Origin: an uncultured Sphaerochaeta sp.
Lineage (GTDB): Bacteria > Spirochaetota > Spirochaetia > Sphaerochaetales > Sphaerochaetaceae
Length of the DNA stretch: 64,000 bases
Assembly (NCBI RefSeq): GCF_963676285.1
Contig: NZ_OY781063.1
Location: 248,001 to 312,000 of the forward strand
Direction of reading: 5' to 3'
The notes beneath the pieces were generated by a model, which worked only from the letters and a program-made list of their open reading frames with translations, was not told the origin of the DNA and made no database searches. This document shows, piece by piece, positions 53,910 through 63,987 of this stretch; within the stretch, counting starts at the first letter, position 1; every line of letters begins with the position of its first letter. A program made the position numbers and the translations under genes.

Positions 53910-54611
53910 GGATTATAAACCTTAAGCAATAGTATATACCCAGTTCATCGGTCGTACAAGTATTATTCTGAATCAAGCAAGTATACAGTGGGTCTTATTT
54001 TATTTCAGTACTTAATATTATAATAAACTGTATAATTACAATACATTTGCTATCGCTATATAAGTATTATTTAATGTTTTAAATATGTTTCCTTAAGTTT
54101 ATAATATAGTTATATATTATTTCTATATATATTCAATACATATATGCTTTTATATTTATCAATGTGTACAAAACCCCATCTATCCGTTGTAATACCACGT
54201 TATTATATCTACATGGCCAACAATCTTTTGTCGATTCTTAATTCTGCTAGGGATGATACCATTAAAATCCAATCCTGACTCCATTATAGATTATTACAAT
54301 ACATTATCATCAGACCTTGCAGAAGAAAATGATTGAATCTGACTATAAAATAGTAAGATTTCTATTCCGTTATTGTTTACTATGATAGTGTTTTTAAGTG
54401 TTATACATATAATATATATGTTTTTTTATATCATATTAAATTTTATTACAATTATATCTATATTTTTTTTGTACTATTTTATATATTTATTATACTATTA
54501 TAATGTTTTTCAAATAATAACAGTACCATTTTACATATCTATATAGGATATTTAATGGTACTGCTTATTTGTTTCTTACTGCTATTATATGTATTTATAT
54601 TCGTTTCAATA
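53910..54611. other. AT-rich intergenic region
   Basis: About 700 bases, mostly A and T. A promoter for parA lies at 53931-53959 (minus TTGTAC, 17 bases, TATACT). Between 54180 and 54284 a less AT-rich piece has a 34-codon frame on the minus strand (MESGLDFNGIIPSRIKNRQK...), without a ribosome site; it could be a gene remnant. Nothing else is recognised. Confidence 0.55.
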
Positions 54612-55940
54612 CTAAAATTCGCAATATCCAGATATTACATCACGCATCATATAGGCACTATCCTTTACAATTCTTTCTTGGGTCTTGTAGTCTACATACA
54701 CGATACCAAAGCGCTTTGAATATCCGAAGGCCCATTCAAAATTATCAAGGAAAGACCATACAAAATAGCCTTTCAATTTAACGCCCTCGTCAATTGCTTG
54801 TTTACAGATTGCAAAATGTTGGTTCAGGTAATCACAGCGCAATAAGTCATGCACTCTCCCCTCTTCTACCACATCCTTTGCTGCACAACCATTTTCTGTA
54901 ATGTAGAGCGGAAGCCCTTTTGTCTCATCATCAAAATAGTGCAATAATCTTAACAGTCCATAGGGTACGATCGGCCACTGCATATCAGTAGTTCTTTGCC
55001 AAACGGGAACATCACGGTATTTGAATGGCATTTTCTCGTCATACACCACCGCCCCTTCATTGTAATAGTTGATACCTAAGAAATCGAGGGGCTCTGCAAT
55101 GATGTCCATATCGCCGGCTTGTACAGGAAAATCAATCTTGAGCGTTTCTGTCACGAGTACAGGATACCCCTTTCGCACCAACGGATGCAAAAATACATCT
55201 GTATTGACAGCTTTTGCCAGCTCACTTGCATGTTGGTCTTCTTTCTTTCTCGTAGCTGGACGAGGAGCCACCGGATTCAATGTAATTCCAATCGGATTGT
55301 CCAATCCTCTCTTTCTATATTCCTTGACTGCAAGACCGTGAGCAAGATTGAGATGGTGCACTGCATCAAAAGCTTCCCTGGCATCAGTATGACCTGGAGC
55401 ATGCACCCCAACTAGATAGCCCAGATACGCGCTACAGAACGGTTCATTAAGGGTGATCCACATATCTACATGTGAGCCAAGCTGTTCATAGCATGCCTTA
55501 GCATAGGCTGCAAAAGCATAGGCTGTATCACGGTTGGTCCAGCCGCCTTCATCCTGCAACGTCTGGGGTAGGTCCCAGTGGTACAAGGTAGCAACAGCTT
55601 TCATGCCTTTTTCGTGTAGTGCATCACACAGGTTCTTATAGTAATCAATTCCTGCCTGGTTGATTTCACCTCTTCCATCTGGGATGATTCTCGGCCATGC
55701 AATTGAGAATCTGTATGCCTGGAATCCCAACTCATCCATCAGGGAGACATCTTCCTTGTATCTATGATATTGGTCAGTTGCGACATCCCCATTATCACCA
55801 TTGAGAACTGCCCCTTCCTTATCACAGAAGGTATCCCATATCGAAGGTTTCCTTCCATCTTCTTTCACTGCACCTTCCACTTGGTAGCTTGCAGTTGCAC
55901 ATCCCCAAAGGAAATCCTTGTTGAATTCCACTCTTTGCAT
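54612..55940 (-). CDS. Beta-glucosidase/6-phospho-beta-glucosidase, GH1
   Basis: A 442-residue cytosolic glycosidase. GH1 blocks: FLWGCATASYQVEG at the start, AYRFSIAWPRIIPDGRG, WITLNEPFCSAYLGY with the acid/base Glu (TLNEP), and LYITENGCA with the nucleophile Glu. The C-terminal aglycone loop (SFLDNFEWAFGYSKRFGIVYVDY) lacks the Ser/Lys/Tyr phosphate-binding set, so plain beta-glucosides are more likely than 6-phospho substrates. GAGAGG lies upstream of ATG 55940. It stands alone in AT-rich DNA. Confidence 0.94.
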   Translation of the reverse strand: MQRVEFNKDFLWGCATASYQVEGAVKEDGRKPSIWDTFCDKEGAVLNGDNGDVATDQYHRYKEDVSLMDELGFQAYRFSIAWPRIIPDGRGEINQAGIDYYKNLCDALHEKGMKAVATLYHWDLPQTLQDEGGWTNRDTAYAFAAYAKACYEQLGSHVDMWITLNEPFCSAYLGYLVGVHAPGHTDAREAFDAVHHLNLAHGLAVKEYRKRGLDNPIGITLNPVAPRPATRKKEDQHASELAKAVNTDVFLHPLVRKGYPVLVTETLKIDFPVQAGDMDIIAEPLDFLGINYYNEGAVVYDEKMPFKYRDVPVWQRTTDMQWPIVPYGLLRLLHYFDDETKGLPLYITENGCAAKDVVEEGRVHDLLRCDYLNQHFAICKQAIDEGVKLKGYFVWSFLDNFEWAFGYSKRFGIVYVDYKTQERIVKDSAYMMRDVISGYCEF

Positions 55941-56595
55941 TGTCTAGCCTCTCAAATAATTTATTTTATCAATTGTTGGTCTTATCGACATTTGGAGATT
56001 ACCACGACGCCCATGACCAGACAAGCTTATGGATGATGTAGAACAAAGTTCTTCCTTTGTACAAATTCATTTTATATGATTATGCTGTCTTTATACATTT
56101 CTGATACCTTATTACGTTTTTTTGATAGCATTATAGTATAATTTCTATGCTATTTGATCGGTACTACAACTTGTCTCTACATTATGAGTCACTGTTGAAG
56201 ATTCCTAAAAATCATCGTTCAACGGTATTGGAATTGTTTTGCTATGATTTTCGTTTGTTATAATATAATATTATACTTATTTATATACTATTTTTAATAT
56301 ATTATTATAGATTGATTTTATTTCTATATTATTTTAACCTTATTTACATAGTTTTTTAATTTGTTTAAAATTATTATTGATATAATTTTTGTATCTTTTT
56401 TCATTATAACATAACAGTACTCTGATTACTTCAATAGGTACTCATAATCCTTTAATGTCCTGCTATGGATGGAGTCAAGAAATTTCAATGAACCCAGTGT
56501 ATTTCATATTCTCAATCAACAGATACAAATCACCTCCTCCAGGGTTTTCGAGCTCAAAAAAATACGGTATGCTCAGCCATATTAAGGAGATTTGT
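55941..56595. other. AT-rich intergenic region before asnA
   Basis: About 650 bases, strongly AT-rich. A 38-codon frame at 56147-56263 (+) has a TATAAT box 4 bases before its ATG, but a poor -35 region and no recognisable protein. The end of the region (from about 56455) is normal in composition and probably holds the asnA leader. Confidence 0.5.
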
Positions 56596-57630
56596 ATGCC
56601 AAAGTTTTTCCCAGAAGGCTATGTCCCTGCCATGGAGCAGAAGCAGACTGAAAAGGCCATCAAGTACATCAAGGACACATTTGAACGGGAACTTTCTGGA
56701 GGTTTGAAATTGAGCAGGGTTACAAGCCCGCTTTTTGTTCCAAGGGGTTCAGGTATTAATGACGATCTGAATGGTATAGAACGACCAGTACGGTTCCAGA
56801 TAGGTAATCTGGAAAATCGTGAAATGGAAATCGTCCAATCCTTGGCGAAATGGAAGCGCATGGCTCTTGCTGATCTTGGTTTCAAACGTGGTACCGGCTT
56901 GTATACCGACATGAATGCCATTAGACCAGACGATGACCTGGATGCAATACACTCCATTTACGTTGATCAGTGGGACTGGGAACTGGTCATGGGGAAACAT
57001 GAGCGTTCTCTTGACTATCTCAAGCGTGTAGTGAAGAAGATATACTCATCAATGAAACGTACTGAATTTCTGGTAAACGAAATGTTTCCAGGATGTAAAG
57101 CGACACTCCCTGAACATATTACCTTCATCCACAGTGAGGATGCACAGAGAGAGTATCCACAGTTGAGTCCAGTACAAAGAGAGAAAGCACTGGCAGAGAA
57201 GTATGGAGCTATCTTCCTTATCGGGATAGGAAGCCCCCTCGCTGATGGTATCAGCCAAGGCGGGAGAGCCCCTGATTATGACGATTGGTCGACTAAGACA
57301 GACGATGAGCACACCGGCTTGAACGGGGACATCATTGTCTGGGATACCGTTCGTGGGGATTCCCTAGAGCTCTCCTCAATGGGAATCAGGGTGGATGAGG
57401 AGACCCTGCTTCGACAGCTCAAATTGAAAGATGCAGAAGACCGTGCGTCACTGTACTGGCATAAGCGTTTGCTTGGTGGAGAGTTGCCTCAGACCATCGG
57501 TGGTGGTATCGGACAGAGTCGTCTCTGCATGTTCCTCCTGAAAAAAGCACACATCGGAGAGGTCCAAGCCTCCGTCTGGCCTGAAGAAGTTCTCAAAGAA
57601 GCCGATTCGATGCACGTGTTTCTTATGTAG
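56596..57630 (+). CDS. asnA: Aspartate--ammonia ligase
   Basis: Makes asparagine from aspartate and free ammonia with ATP, the glutamine-independent route. The 344-residue protein, of the class II tRNA-synthetase fold, has VTSPLFVPRGSGINDDLNG, PVRFQIGN, GLYTDMNAIRPDDDLDAIHSIYVDQWDWE, GAIFLIGIGSPLADG, and TIGGGIGQSRLCMFLL. AAGGAGA ends 5 bases before ATG 56596; the frame extends to 56455 but without signals. It fits the nitrogen-assimilation theme of glnN, argG and the importer. Confidence 0.96.
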   Translation: MPKFFPEGYVPAMEQKQTEKAIKYIKDTFERELSGGLKLSRVTSPLFVPRGSGINDDLNGIERPVRFQIGNLENREMEIVQSLAKWKRMALADLGFKRGTGLYTDMNAIRPDDDLDAIHSIYVDQWDWELVMGKHERSLDYLKRVVKKIYSSMKRTEFLVNEMFPGCKATLPEHITFIHSEDAQREYPQLSPVQREKALAEKYGAIFLIGIGSPLADGISQGGRAPDYDDWSTKTDDEHTGLNGDIIVWDTVRGDSLELSSMGIRVDEETLLRQLKLKDAEDRASLYWHKRLLGGELPQTIGGGIGQSRLCMFLLKKAHIGEVQASVWPEEVLKEADSMHVFLM

Positions 57631-57639
57631 GAGTATTGC

Positions 57640-58392
57640 ATGAAGTTAATCAGTTGGAACGTCAACGGACTCAGAGCAATTCAGAAAAAGGGATTTGAGG
57701 AGTATGTTTCCTCTAGTGGTGCAGATATTTTCTGCTTGCAGGAGACAAAGTTGCAGGAAGACCAAATCTCCCTGATCCTTCCGGATTATCACTTGTATTG
57801 GAGCTTTGCCGAGAAGAAGGGGTACAGTGGCACCGCTCTTTTCAGCAAAACAGAGCCAATTGATGTTTCAACCGGAATTGGTCACCCCTTGGATAATGAA
57901 GGGAGGACTGTTACTGCCGAATTTGATGATTACTATGTAGTAAGTTGTTATACACCCAACAGCCAAAGCGAATTGGCAAGGCTTGATGTTAGAATGGATT
58001 GGGATGAAGCATTCAGAGCGTATGTATCTTCCCTGAAAGATATGAAGGGTGTCATTGTATGTGGTGACCTGAATGTGGCACATAATCCAATCGATCTAAA
58101 GAATCCGAAGTCGAATGAACGGAATGCTGGGTATACCATTGAAGAACGGCAGCAATTTACCAAACTCCTGGAAGCGGGATTCATTGATACATTCCGCCTC
58201 CTCTATCCTGAGAAAACCGATACTTACTCTTGGTGGTCGTATCGGTTCCGTGCAAGGGAGAAGAATGCAGGGTGGCGTATCGACTACTGGCTTGTCAGTG
58301 AAGACCTCAAGAACCGTGTGGAGGACAGCTCGATCGATACCGAGGTCATGGGCAGTGACCATGCCCCGGTAATCTTGAACCTGCAGGACTAG
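57640..58392 (+). CDS. exoA: Exodeoxyribonuclease III (AP endonuclease)
   Basis: Cleaves abasic sites and removes 3' blocks in base excision repair. The 250-residue protein has the standard motifs: LISWNVNGLRAIQKKGF (Asn), IFCLQETKLQ (metal Glu), YTPNSQSELARLDVR (catalytic Tyr), CGDLNVAHNPIDL, TYSWWSYRFRAREKNAGWRIDY and SDHAPVIL (Asp-His). It follows asnA by 9 bases, probably in the same transcript. Confidence 0.96.
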   Translation: MKLISWNVNGLRAIQKKGFEEYVSSSGADIFCLQETKLQEDQISLILPDYHLYWSFAEKKGYSGTALFSKTEPIDVSTGIGHPLDNEGRTVTAEFDDYYVVSCYTPNSQSELARLDVRMDWDEAFRAYVSSLKDMKGVIVCGDLNVAHNPIDLKNPKSNERNAGYTIEERQQFTKLLEAGFIDTFRLLYPEKTDTYSWWSYRFRAREKNAGWRIDYWLVSEDLKNRVEDSSIDTEVMGSDHAPVILNLQD

Positions 58393-58400
58393 AAGACCAA

Positions 58401-60233
58401 TTACAGCAAGTACTGAGGAATCTCTCCTCGGCTCTCGAACACTTTACGTTGTTGGGTGCCGAGGACTTTTTTGCACATCCTAATTGCTTTTGGTGTGATT
58501 TCAACCAACTCATCATCCTTGATAAACTGGATGGCCTGTTCAAGGCTTGGCTTGCTTACCGGAGTCAGAATAACCGCATCATCCTTACCGGCTGCCCTGT
58601 GGTTGGTTAGTTTCTTTGTCCTGGTTGGGTTGAGCAGCAAGTCACCTTCCCTGTTCCTCTCTCCAACTACCTGCCCTTCATAGACAGGATCACCCGGCTC
58701 AATAAACCATCTACCACGGTCCTCCAACTGGAACAGTGCATAGGGTACTGCGTTACCGCTTCGGTCGCTGATCAAGCTACCGCTATAACGGTCAGGGAAA
58801 TCCCCTTTGTAAGGTTCATAGCCCTTCATATAGCTGTTCATGATGCCGTTGCCACGGGTATCGGTGAGAAACTCATCATGGTACCCTATCAGTCCACGGG
58901 AGGGTATCTCAAACTGCATTTTCACCCGAGCATTCTCACTGTAGGTAATATCCCGCAAATGGCCTTTCCTCTTTGCAAGCTTTTCCATGACCGTTCCACT
59001 ATGTTCCTCGGGACAATCTATATAGAGGAACTCAACTGGTTCGGTCTTCCTACCCTGTTCATCGGTTTTGAATATGGTCCTTGGTCTGCCAACACACATC
59101 TCAAACCCTTCTCGACGCATTTGCTCAGCGATGATAGCCATCTGGAATTCGCCTCTTCCTTTTACCGTAAAGGTATCGTCGGCATTCCTCTCAATCTTGA
59201 TGGAGACATTACGTAGTGCTTCTTTCTGCAAGCGTTCCCAGATCTTTGCCGAGGTTACCTGGGTACCTTCCCTTCCAGCCAATGGGCTGATATTCTTGGC
59301 AAAAAGCATGGAAACGGTCGGTTCATCGATATGGATACGCTCCAGCGCCTTGGGATTATCACTGGTACAGATTGTGTCTCCGATATGGACATCCTCCACA
59401 CCACTGAGCACAATGATATCACCGCTGAATACCTTGGGTACTTCACTGAACGTCGGACCACTATAGGTCTGCAACTTCGATACTCTCAGTGGCTTGATAA
59501 CACCACCCTCTTTCAGACACACAAGGTTGTCATTGGTGGTGGCAATTCCATTCACGACCTTGCCGATAACAAGGCGGCCTAGGTAATCATTGTAGGAGAG
59601 ATCGCTTACGAGCATTCCAAAGGGTTGTTCATCATCAAATACTGGTGCTGGAACGGTCTCGAGGATTGCGTCAAGCAACTGGTGGAGGTTTTCATCAAGA
59701 TCAAGAGAAGACAGTCCACAGCGACCATCCTTTCCGCTTGCGTAGAATACCGGAACTTCAAGCATTGATTCATCATCGCCAAGCTCGAGCAGCAATTCAT
59801 AGACCTCCTGGAGAACCTCTTCACTGCGTTCATCCTGACGGTCGACCTTGTTGATGACGATAATTGGTTTCAGGTTTAGTTTGAGTGCTTTCTCAAGTAC
59901 AAAACGTGTCTGAGGAAGCGGACCTTCCGCTGCATCCACAAGAAGGACAACACCATCAACCATGGAGAGCCCTCGTTCAACCTCTCCACCAAAATCAGCG
60001 TGTCCCGGGGTATCGATGATGTTGATCTTCACCCCTTTCCAGGAAATGGCGCAGTTCTTTGCGCTGATCGTGATACCACGTTCTCGCTCGATGGCTCCAC
60101 TGTCCATTATTCTGTCTTGGCCATCATCGGTGAGTCCACTCTGCCTGAACATGGCATCAACCAACGTGGTTTTACCGTGATCAACGTGGGCGATGATAGC
60201 TATATTACGAATCATTTCATTCTGGGTAAGCAT
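58401..60233 (-). CDS. typA: Ribosome-associated GTPase TypA/BipA
   Basis: A 610-residue translational GTPase related to EF-G, involved in 50S assembly and stress response. Domains: G domain with [14 protein letters not shown] (P-loop), [12 protein letters not shown] (switch I), [14 protein letters not shown] (switch II) and INKVDRQ; then the beta-barrel, domain III/V with [21 protein letters not shown] and the TypA C-terminal domain ([27 protein letters not shown]). AAGGA precedes ATG 60233. It is 21 bases after the MFS gene on the same strand. Confidence 0.97.
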   Translation of the reverse strand: MLTQNEMIRNIAIIAHVDHGKTTLVDAMFRQSGLTDDGQDRIMDSGAIERERGITISAKNCAISWKGVKINIIDTPGHADFGGEVERGLSMVDGVVLLVDAAEGPLPQTRFVLEKALKLNLKPIIVINKVDRQDERSEEVLQEVYELLLELGDDESMLEVPVFYASGKDGRCGLSSLDLDENLHQLLDAILETVPAPVFDDEQPFGMLVSDLSYNDYLGRLVIGKVVNGIATTNDNLVCLKEGGVIKPLRVSKLQTYSGPTFSEVPKVFSGDIIVLSGVEDVHIGDTICTSDNPKALERIHIDEPTVSMLFAKNISPLAGREGTQVTSAKIWERLQKEALRNVSIKIERNADDTFTVKGRGEFQMAIIAEQMRREGFEMCVGRPRTIFKTDEQGRKTEPVEFLYIDCPEEHSGTVMEKLAKRKGHLRDITYSENARVKMQFEIPSRGLIGYHDEFLTDTRGNGIMNSYMKGYEPYKGDFPDRYSGSLISDRSGNAVPYALFQLEDRGRWFIEPGDPVYEGQVVGERNREGDLLLNPTRTKKLTNHRAAGKDDAVILTPVSKPSLEQAIQFIKDDELVEITPKAIRMCKKVLGTQQRKVFESRGEIPQYLL

Positions 60234-60254
60234 AAGAATTCCTTACGTCCGCAT

Positions 60255-61454
60255 TCAGCGGATGACGCTGGTCCTCGATTCCTTCGATTCCAGGAACGTT
60301 TTGACCAAGATGAGCAGAAGCATAAGCAGAATACTGATCGTGATGGTGGCAAGCCCCCCTGCCATTCCAACGGACTGTGCAACAGTCCCGATTATGATCG
60401 GCATACTGATCGCTCCAACAGTTGCAGTTGCGATACAAGTTCCGGTTGCGATGGTAGAGGAGGTGAATCTGCTGTCCATCGTAGAAAGTGTTGTGGGATA
60501 GGTTCCACTCATGGCAAAACCAAATCCAAAAAGGCTGACATAGATCAATGCAGTATTCTCTACGCTGATCATCATCGTGAAGAAAGCAAACTGAAGCAAA
60601 GCAAGGATGATGAGCAGGACATTCTTGTTCATTCTGTTTGAGATGTGGGCACAGGCAAGTCGCCCGAGCAATATACAAACCCAAAGCGCCGAACTTGTTG
60701 TCTGCGCAAGGGAGGGGCTCAATCGTCCCGTGTCAATGAAGTAGGTCACCAACCAACCAATGACGGAGGCTTCTGAGCAGAGATAGAAAAACAAAATAAA
60801 GGTATTAAGCCAAAAACGGCCACTTTTCATGAATGCATGGCTCTGATGCCCTACTTCCTTCCTCTTTGGCTTCCCGGAGAGGGATGATCGACTGAGAAAA
60901 ACCAGTACCAAGAGTTCTGCCAATACCAGGAACCATGCGCTGATCCTCCAGTGGACTCCAAAGAGTGAAGTGGAAAAGAGCACGATAAATGGCGCAAGGA
61001 AGGCTCCTACGGCAAATGAAGCATGCAAGAGATTCAATCCAGCACCTTTGTTCTCGCTTATTTCACTCATGACCACATTCGTGATGTTGCTGTTGGTTCC
61101 TCGCCCTATTCCAGTAAAGGCAAAAGCCAGAAGCAGCAATAAGGGGTTACCTGTTACGGTGATTAAGAGGAATCCGATGACTATACCAAGAGAAAGGGTA
61201 ATGGTACTCCGTTTTCGACCGATGAGATACGGGAGGTATCCGGCGACAAGTAGTGCAATAAAGTTTCCTACCTGGTGAGCAGAGATTACAGCACCGCTGA
61301 GTACATAACTCATGTGATACTCTTCTTTCAGGAACGGAAGCAATGCCCCGATCATGGTGCTCATCATTCCACTGGTAAGAAACGCAAAATATAACGTATA
61401 CATCAAGGGCACGTGTTCACGTTTAACCTTGAGCATGGTAGCAAGGGAAGGCAT
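60255..61454 (-). CDS. Major facilitator superfamily transporter
   Basis: A 399-residue membrane protein with twelve hydrophobic segments. GYLPYLIGRKRSTITLS is the MFS loop 2-3 signature (G-x3-D/N-R-x-G-R-R/K) and GIGRGTNSNITN follows. The layout resembles sugar/cation transporters of the FucP or YfkF type, but the substrate is not evident. AGGAG precedes ATG 61454; the open frame to 61517 has no signal. Upstream of typA in one operon. Confidence 0.85.
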   Translation of the reverse strand: MPSLATMLKVKREHVPLMYTLYFAFLTSGMMSTMIGALLPFLKEEYHMSYVLSGAVISAHQVGNFIALLVAGYLPYLIGRKRSTITLSLGIVIGFLLITVTGNPLLLLLAFAFTGIGRGTNSNITNVVMSEISENKGAGLNLLHASFAVGAFLAPFIVLFSTSLFGVHWRISAWFLVLAELLVLVFLSRSSLSGKPKRKEVGHQSHAFMKSGRFWLNTFILFFYLCSEASVIGWLVTYFIDTGRLSPSLAQTTSSALWVCILLGRLACAHISNRMNKNVLLIILALLQFAFFTMMISVENTALIYVSLFGFGFAMSGTYPTTLSTMDSRFTSSTIATGTCIATATVGAISMPIIIGTVAQSVGMAGGLATITISILLMLLLILVKTFLESKESRTSVIR

Positions 61455-62580
61455 GTAAACTCCTAGATTGTTGCAAGGAAAGGATTCCAGACAAAAGTAC
61501 GGTCCAAAAACGTACATCTATTAAATACCGTTATTTGTCACTTTTGTCCACTAGGTAAGAGATTATCATCTTCTTCATGAAGAGGATGTATATCATTTGC
61601 GTAAAGGATGATGAAGCAAATAGCATGGTACCTAAATGTATAATATTAATTTTTTATAATATTTCTACTTAGTGTTATAATTCATATTATATTTTATTTA
61701 ATTTCTTTTTGATATTCTTTTCATTTGTTTCTATTTTTTTTCTATATAGTTTTGCTATTTTTCTTTAGTATATATACATCAATTTTTATAAAATAAAGCA
61801 ATCTAATCAACTTTCTTCTTTGGTTGTAATCAAGCCCAATCTCTCATCCCACAAACTGAAAGCAGGCTGTGGATGTTCCCCTAACGGCATCCTTCAAAAT
61901 AAGAGAACAACTTAATCTTTTGCAGTAGGCATCATTGCCAGCAAACGTTGTTTTATGGAAATTCCAAAATCTCGCGTTCTCTCGATCATTGATGATTAAA
62001 ATAGTCAAATACATCGTACAGCACCCACCAGGATTCATACATAGATGGACAAGATGGATAGTCAATAGCACCTGAACAATCCAAGCATCTATGAGAAGCA
62101 TGGTAGGACCGAAGCACATCAAGATAGGCTATTTCTTTCCTTTTGCCTCTATGCCAGAGTCCCGTAAAGCAGGCAAAATGGGCAAAGCTTTCCAGACATC
62201 CTCACATCACTTACTTTAATCAACACCGCGGAGTCACAGGATGAAGTATTTCAGTATGTAATCTAGGTCACCAGAGAAAGAATCATCATTCATGCTTGTC
62301 AATGGCATACTCCCGACAACCCTGGGGTTATACGAGGCATTCTTTTAGTATCACAATCTATTTATATATATTTCTACTTATGTTTTTATATAATTTTAAA
62401 GTCATTCTATATTATTCTAAGATTTAATTAATATTATTATACAATTAAATATATACATATAATTTATGTATCTCTGTAATAGAATGAGTTATAATACTTT
62501 GGATTAGTTTTTTCATACCTTTTACGGTATATTTAATAAGTATTATATAGACTACATATACATTCCTTTCCTTGGTATAT
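61455..62580. other. Long intergenic region: AT-rich flanks around a decayed gene
   Basis: From 61620 to 61810 and 62340 to 62580 the sequence is nearly pure A and T with no features. The middle part has normal composition and holds the broken minus-strand reading frames described separately. Confidence 0.6.
61844..62330 (-). pseudogene. Decayed Cys-rich gene of unknown family
   Basis: Three successive protein-like minus-strand stretches in different frames: 62330-62237 (VGSMPLTSMNDDSFSGDLDY...), 62201-61986 (FAHFACFTGLWHRGKRKEIA, then RCLDCSGAIDYPSCPSMYES...), and the frame to 61844 (RENARFWNFHKTTFAGND...). Read together they suggest one protein with Cys clusters (CLDC, PSCP) broken by at least two frameshifts and stops. 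The clusters recall metal or Fe-S sites, for example of SPASM domains, but I do not recognise the family. Confidence 0.5.
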
Positions 62581-63003
62581 TCATTGCTGGGCTTGTATCA
62601 GAGCCTGCTCAAAAGCCTTGAGATGTGTCTTTGAAGTAATTGTAGCACCACTGATTACATCTACATCGAGTCGTTGTTGGTCAAGGACTTTTTGATACAG
62701 ATCATCAATGGTTGCACCTTTCTGTATGTTTACAGGCTTCCCATCTTCTGAAACAGCGCCCTTGAGAACTATGATACGTTTGATAGCACCCTCTTCAACA
62801 ACCAACTCTACCTTGGCATCCCTCAGATGAGAAGTAGTACCAATGAACTGTCCTATGTACGTTCCATCCTTCAGGTTCGTAAATTCGAGATTGGAAAAGG
62901 TCAATGCCATTACTTCCTTCCTATTTGCAGAATCCCACCACATAAAAATGCCAGTTGCAATACCCAGTAAGGCCAAGATAATCAAGAGAATTTGCCACCA
63001 CAT
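62581..63003 (-). CDS. Membrane-anchored FMN-binding domain protein
   Basis: A 140-residue protein with one N-terminal helix (WWQILLIILALLGIATGIFMWW) and an FMN-binding domain. DVISGATITSKT near the C-terminus is the flavinylation motif (D-x-x-SGAT-x-S/T), whose second Thr carries covalent FMN in RnfG and NqrC. CGAGGAG-type ribosome site before ATG 63003. ApbE, the enzyme that attaches FMN, is encoded just upstream on the same strand, so this is its likely substrate. It probably passes electrons in the envelope. Confidence 0.92.
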   Translation of the reverse strand: MWWQILLIILALLGIATGIFMWWDSANRKEVMALTFSNLEFTNLKDGTYIGQFIGTTSHLRDAKVELVVEEGAIKRIIVLKGAVSEDGKPVNIQKGATIDDLYQKVLDQQRLDVDVISGATITSKTHLKAFEQALIQAQQ

Positions 63004-63048
63004 AATACTGTCTCCTCGTACATCCTATGCTGTTCACCGCAGTTCTTT

Positions 63049-63987
63049 TCAGCAGACTGGATGAAAGCTATCAGTGATACGTTCAGTCAAATAGAGCACA
63101 CCTGCCATATCTACCGCAATAATATCAATCATTGGAAACTGTTCCTGTAAATACGGGATATGTTCACTTCCAAGAATGATAAGTGTAGTTGCCAAGGCAT
63201 CAGCTAGTGTGGAATCCTCACTTACAATTGTCACACTGATCAAGTCTGATTCCGCGCTATACCCTGTAGTTGGGTCCAGGATATGATGCCATCGTTTACC
63301 TTGTTCATCGAAAAAAAATCGCTCATAATCACCACTTGTCACAATCGAAGTTGAAGCCACTTGCAACACACCAAGCAATGAATCATTTTTCCGAGGATGT
63401 CGCACCCCTACTCTCCATGGATTTCCATCTGGCCTATTACCGATGACAACGATAGTTCCTCCTAGATTCAGGTAAGAGGAGGTAATTCCATGGTTCAGAG
63501 CGATATGTTTTGCCTGGTCCGCAGCATATCCCTTTGCAATACCACCTAAGTCCAGACATTGCCCACATCTACGTAATCCTACACGCATACGAGGCTCATC
63601 AAATAGGATATCCTGAGCATTAACATAGGTGAGGGTTTTCTGTATCTCTGCCAGTGGAGGACTGGTATGCCTATTCTTGAAATCCCATAGATTAACAAGT
63701 GGGGTAATGGTGATGTCAAACCGTTTATCCGTTTTCTCAAAAAGCTCTACAGCTTGCTTGATCACTGTGAAGGTTGACTCAGAAACCGATACCATGGTTT
63801 TCCCGGCTGCATGATTGATGTTTGATACATCACTCGAATCAATAAATCGGCTGAGGAGTTGTTCCATTCGAAGTATTTCTTGTTTCATTGCGGTAATTGC
63901 ATTTGCACTCTCTTCACCATGACATTGCAAAACAATTCCTGTATCCATTGAGACAAACTGATGTGTTTCAGAGGCCTTGTTGTTCAT
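63049..63987 (-). CDS. apbE: FAD:protein FMN transferase
   Basis: Transfers FMN from FAD to Thr of target proteins such as the neighbouring FMN-binding protein. The 312-residue protein has RFDITITPLVNLWDF, GQCLDLGGIAKGYAADQAKH, SSYLNLGGTIVVIG, and WHHILDPTTGYSAESDL, the ApbE substrate- and metal-binding segments. There is no lipobox or clear signal peptide in the visible N-terminus. ATG 63987 is the last start in the window; four codons beyond it are open, so the true start could lie outside. Confidence 0.93.
   Translation of the reverse strand: MNNKASETHQFVSMDTGIVLQCHGEESANAITAMKQEILRMEQLLSRFIDSSDVSNINHAAGKTMVSVSESTFTVIKQAVELFEKTDKRFDITITPLVNLWDFKNRHTSPPLAEIQKTLTYVNAQDILFDEPRMRVGLRRCGQCLDLGGIAKGYAADQAKHIALNHGITSSYLNLGGTIVVIGNRPDGNPWRVGVRHPRKNDSLLGVLQVASTSIVTSGDYERFFFDEQGKRWHHILDPTTGYSAESDLISVTIVSEDSTLADALATTLIILGSEHIPYLQEQFPMIDIIAVDMAGVLYLTERITDSFHPVC

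Noticed and set aside
60000..60641. 213-codon plus-strand frame
   Set aside because: It lies antisense to typA and the MFS gene, with no start signal and an unnatural composition (Ser, Asp, His, Cys).
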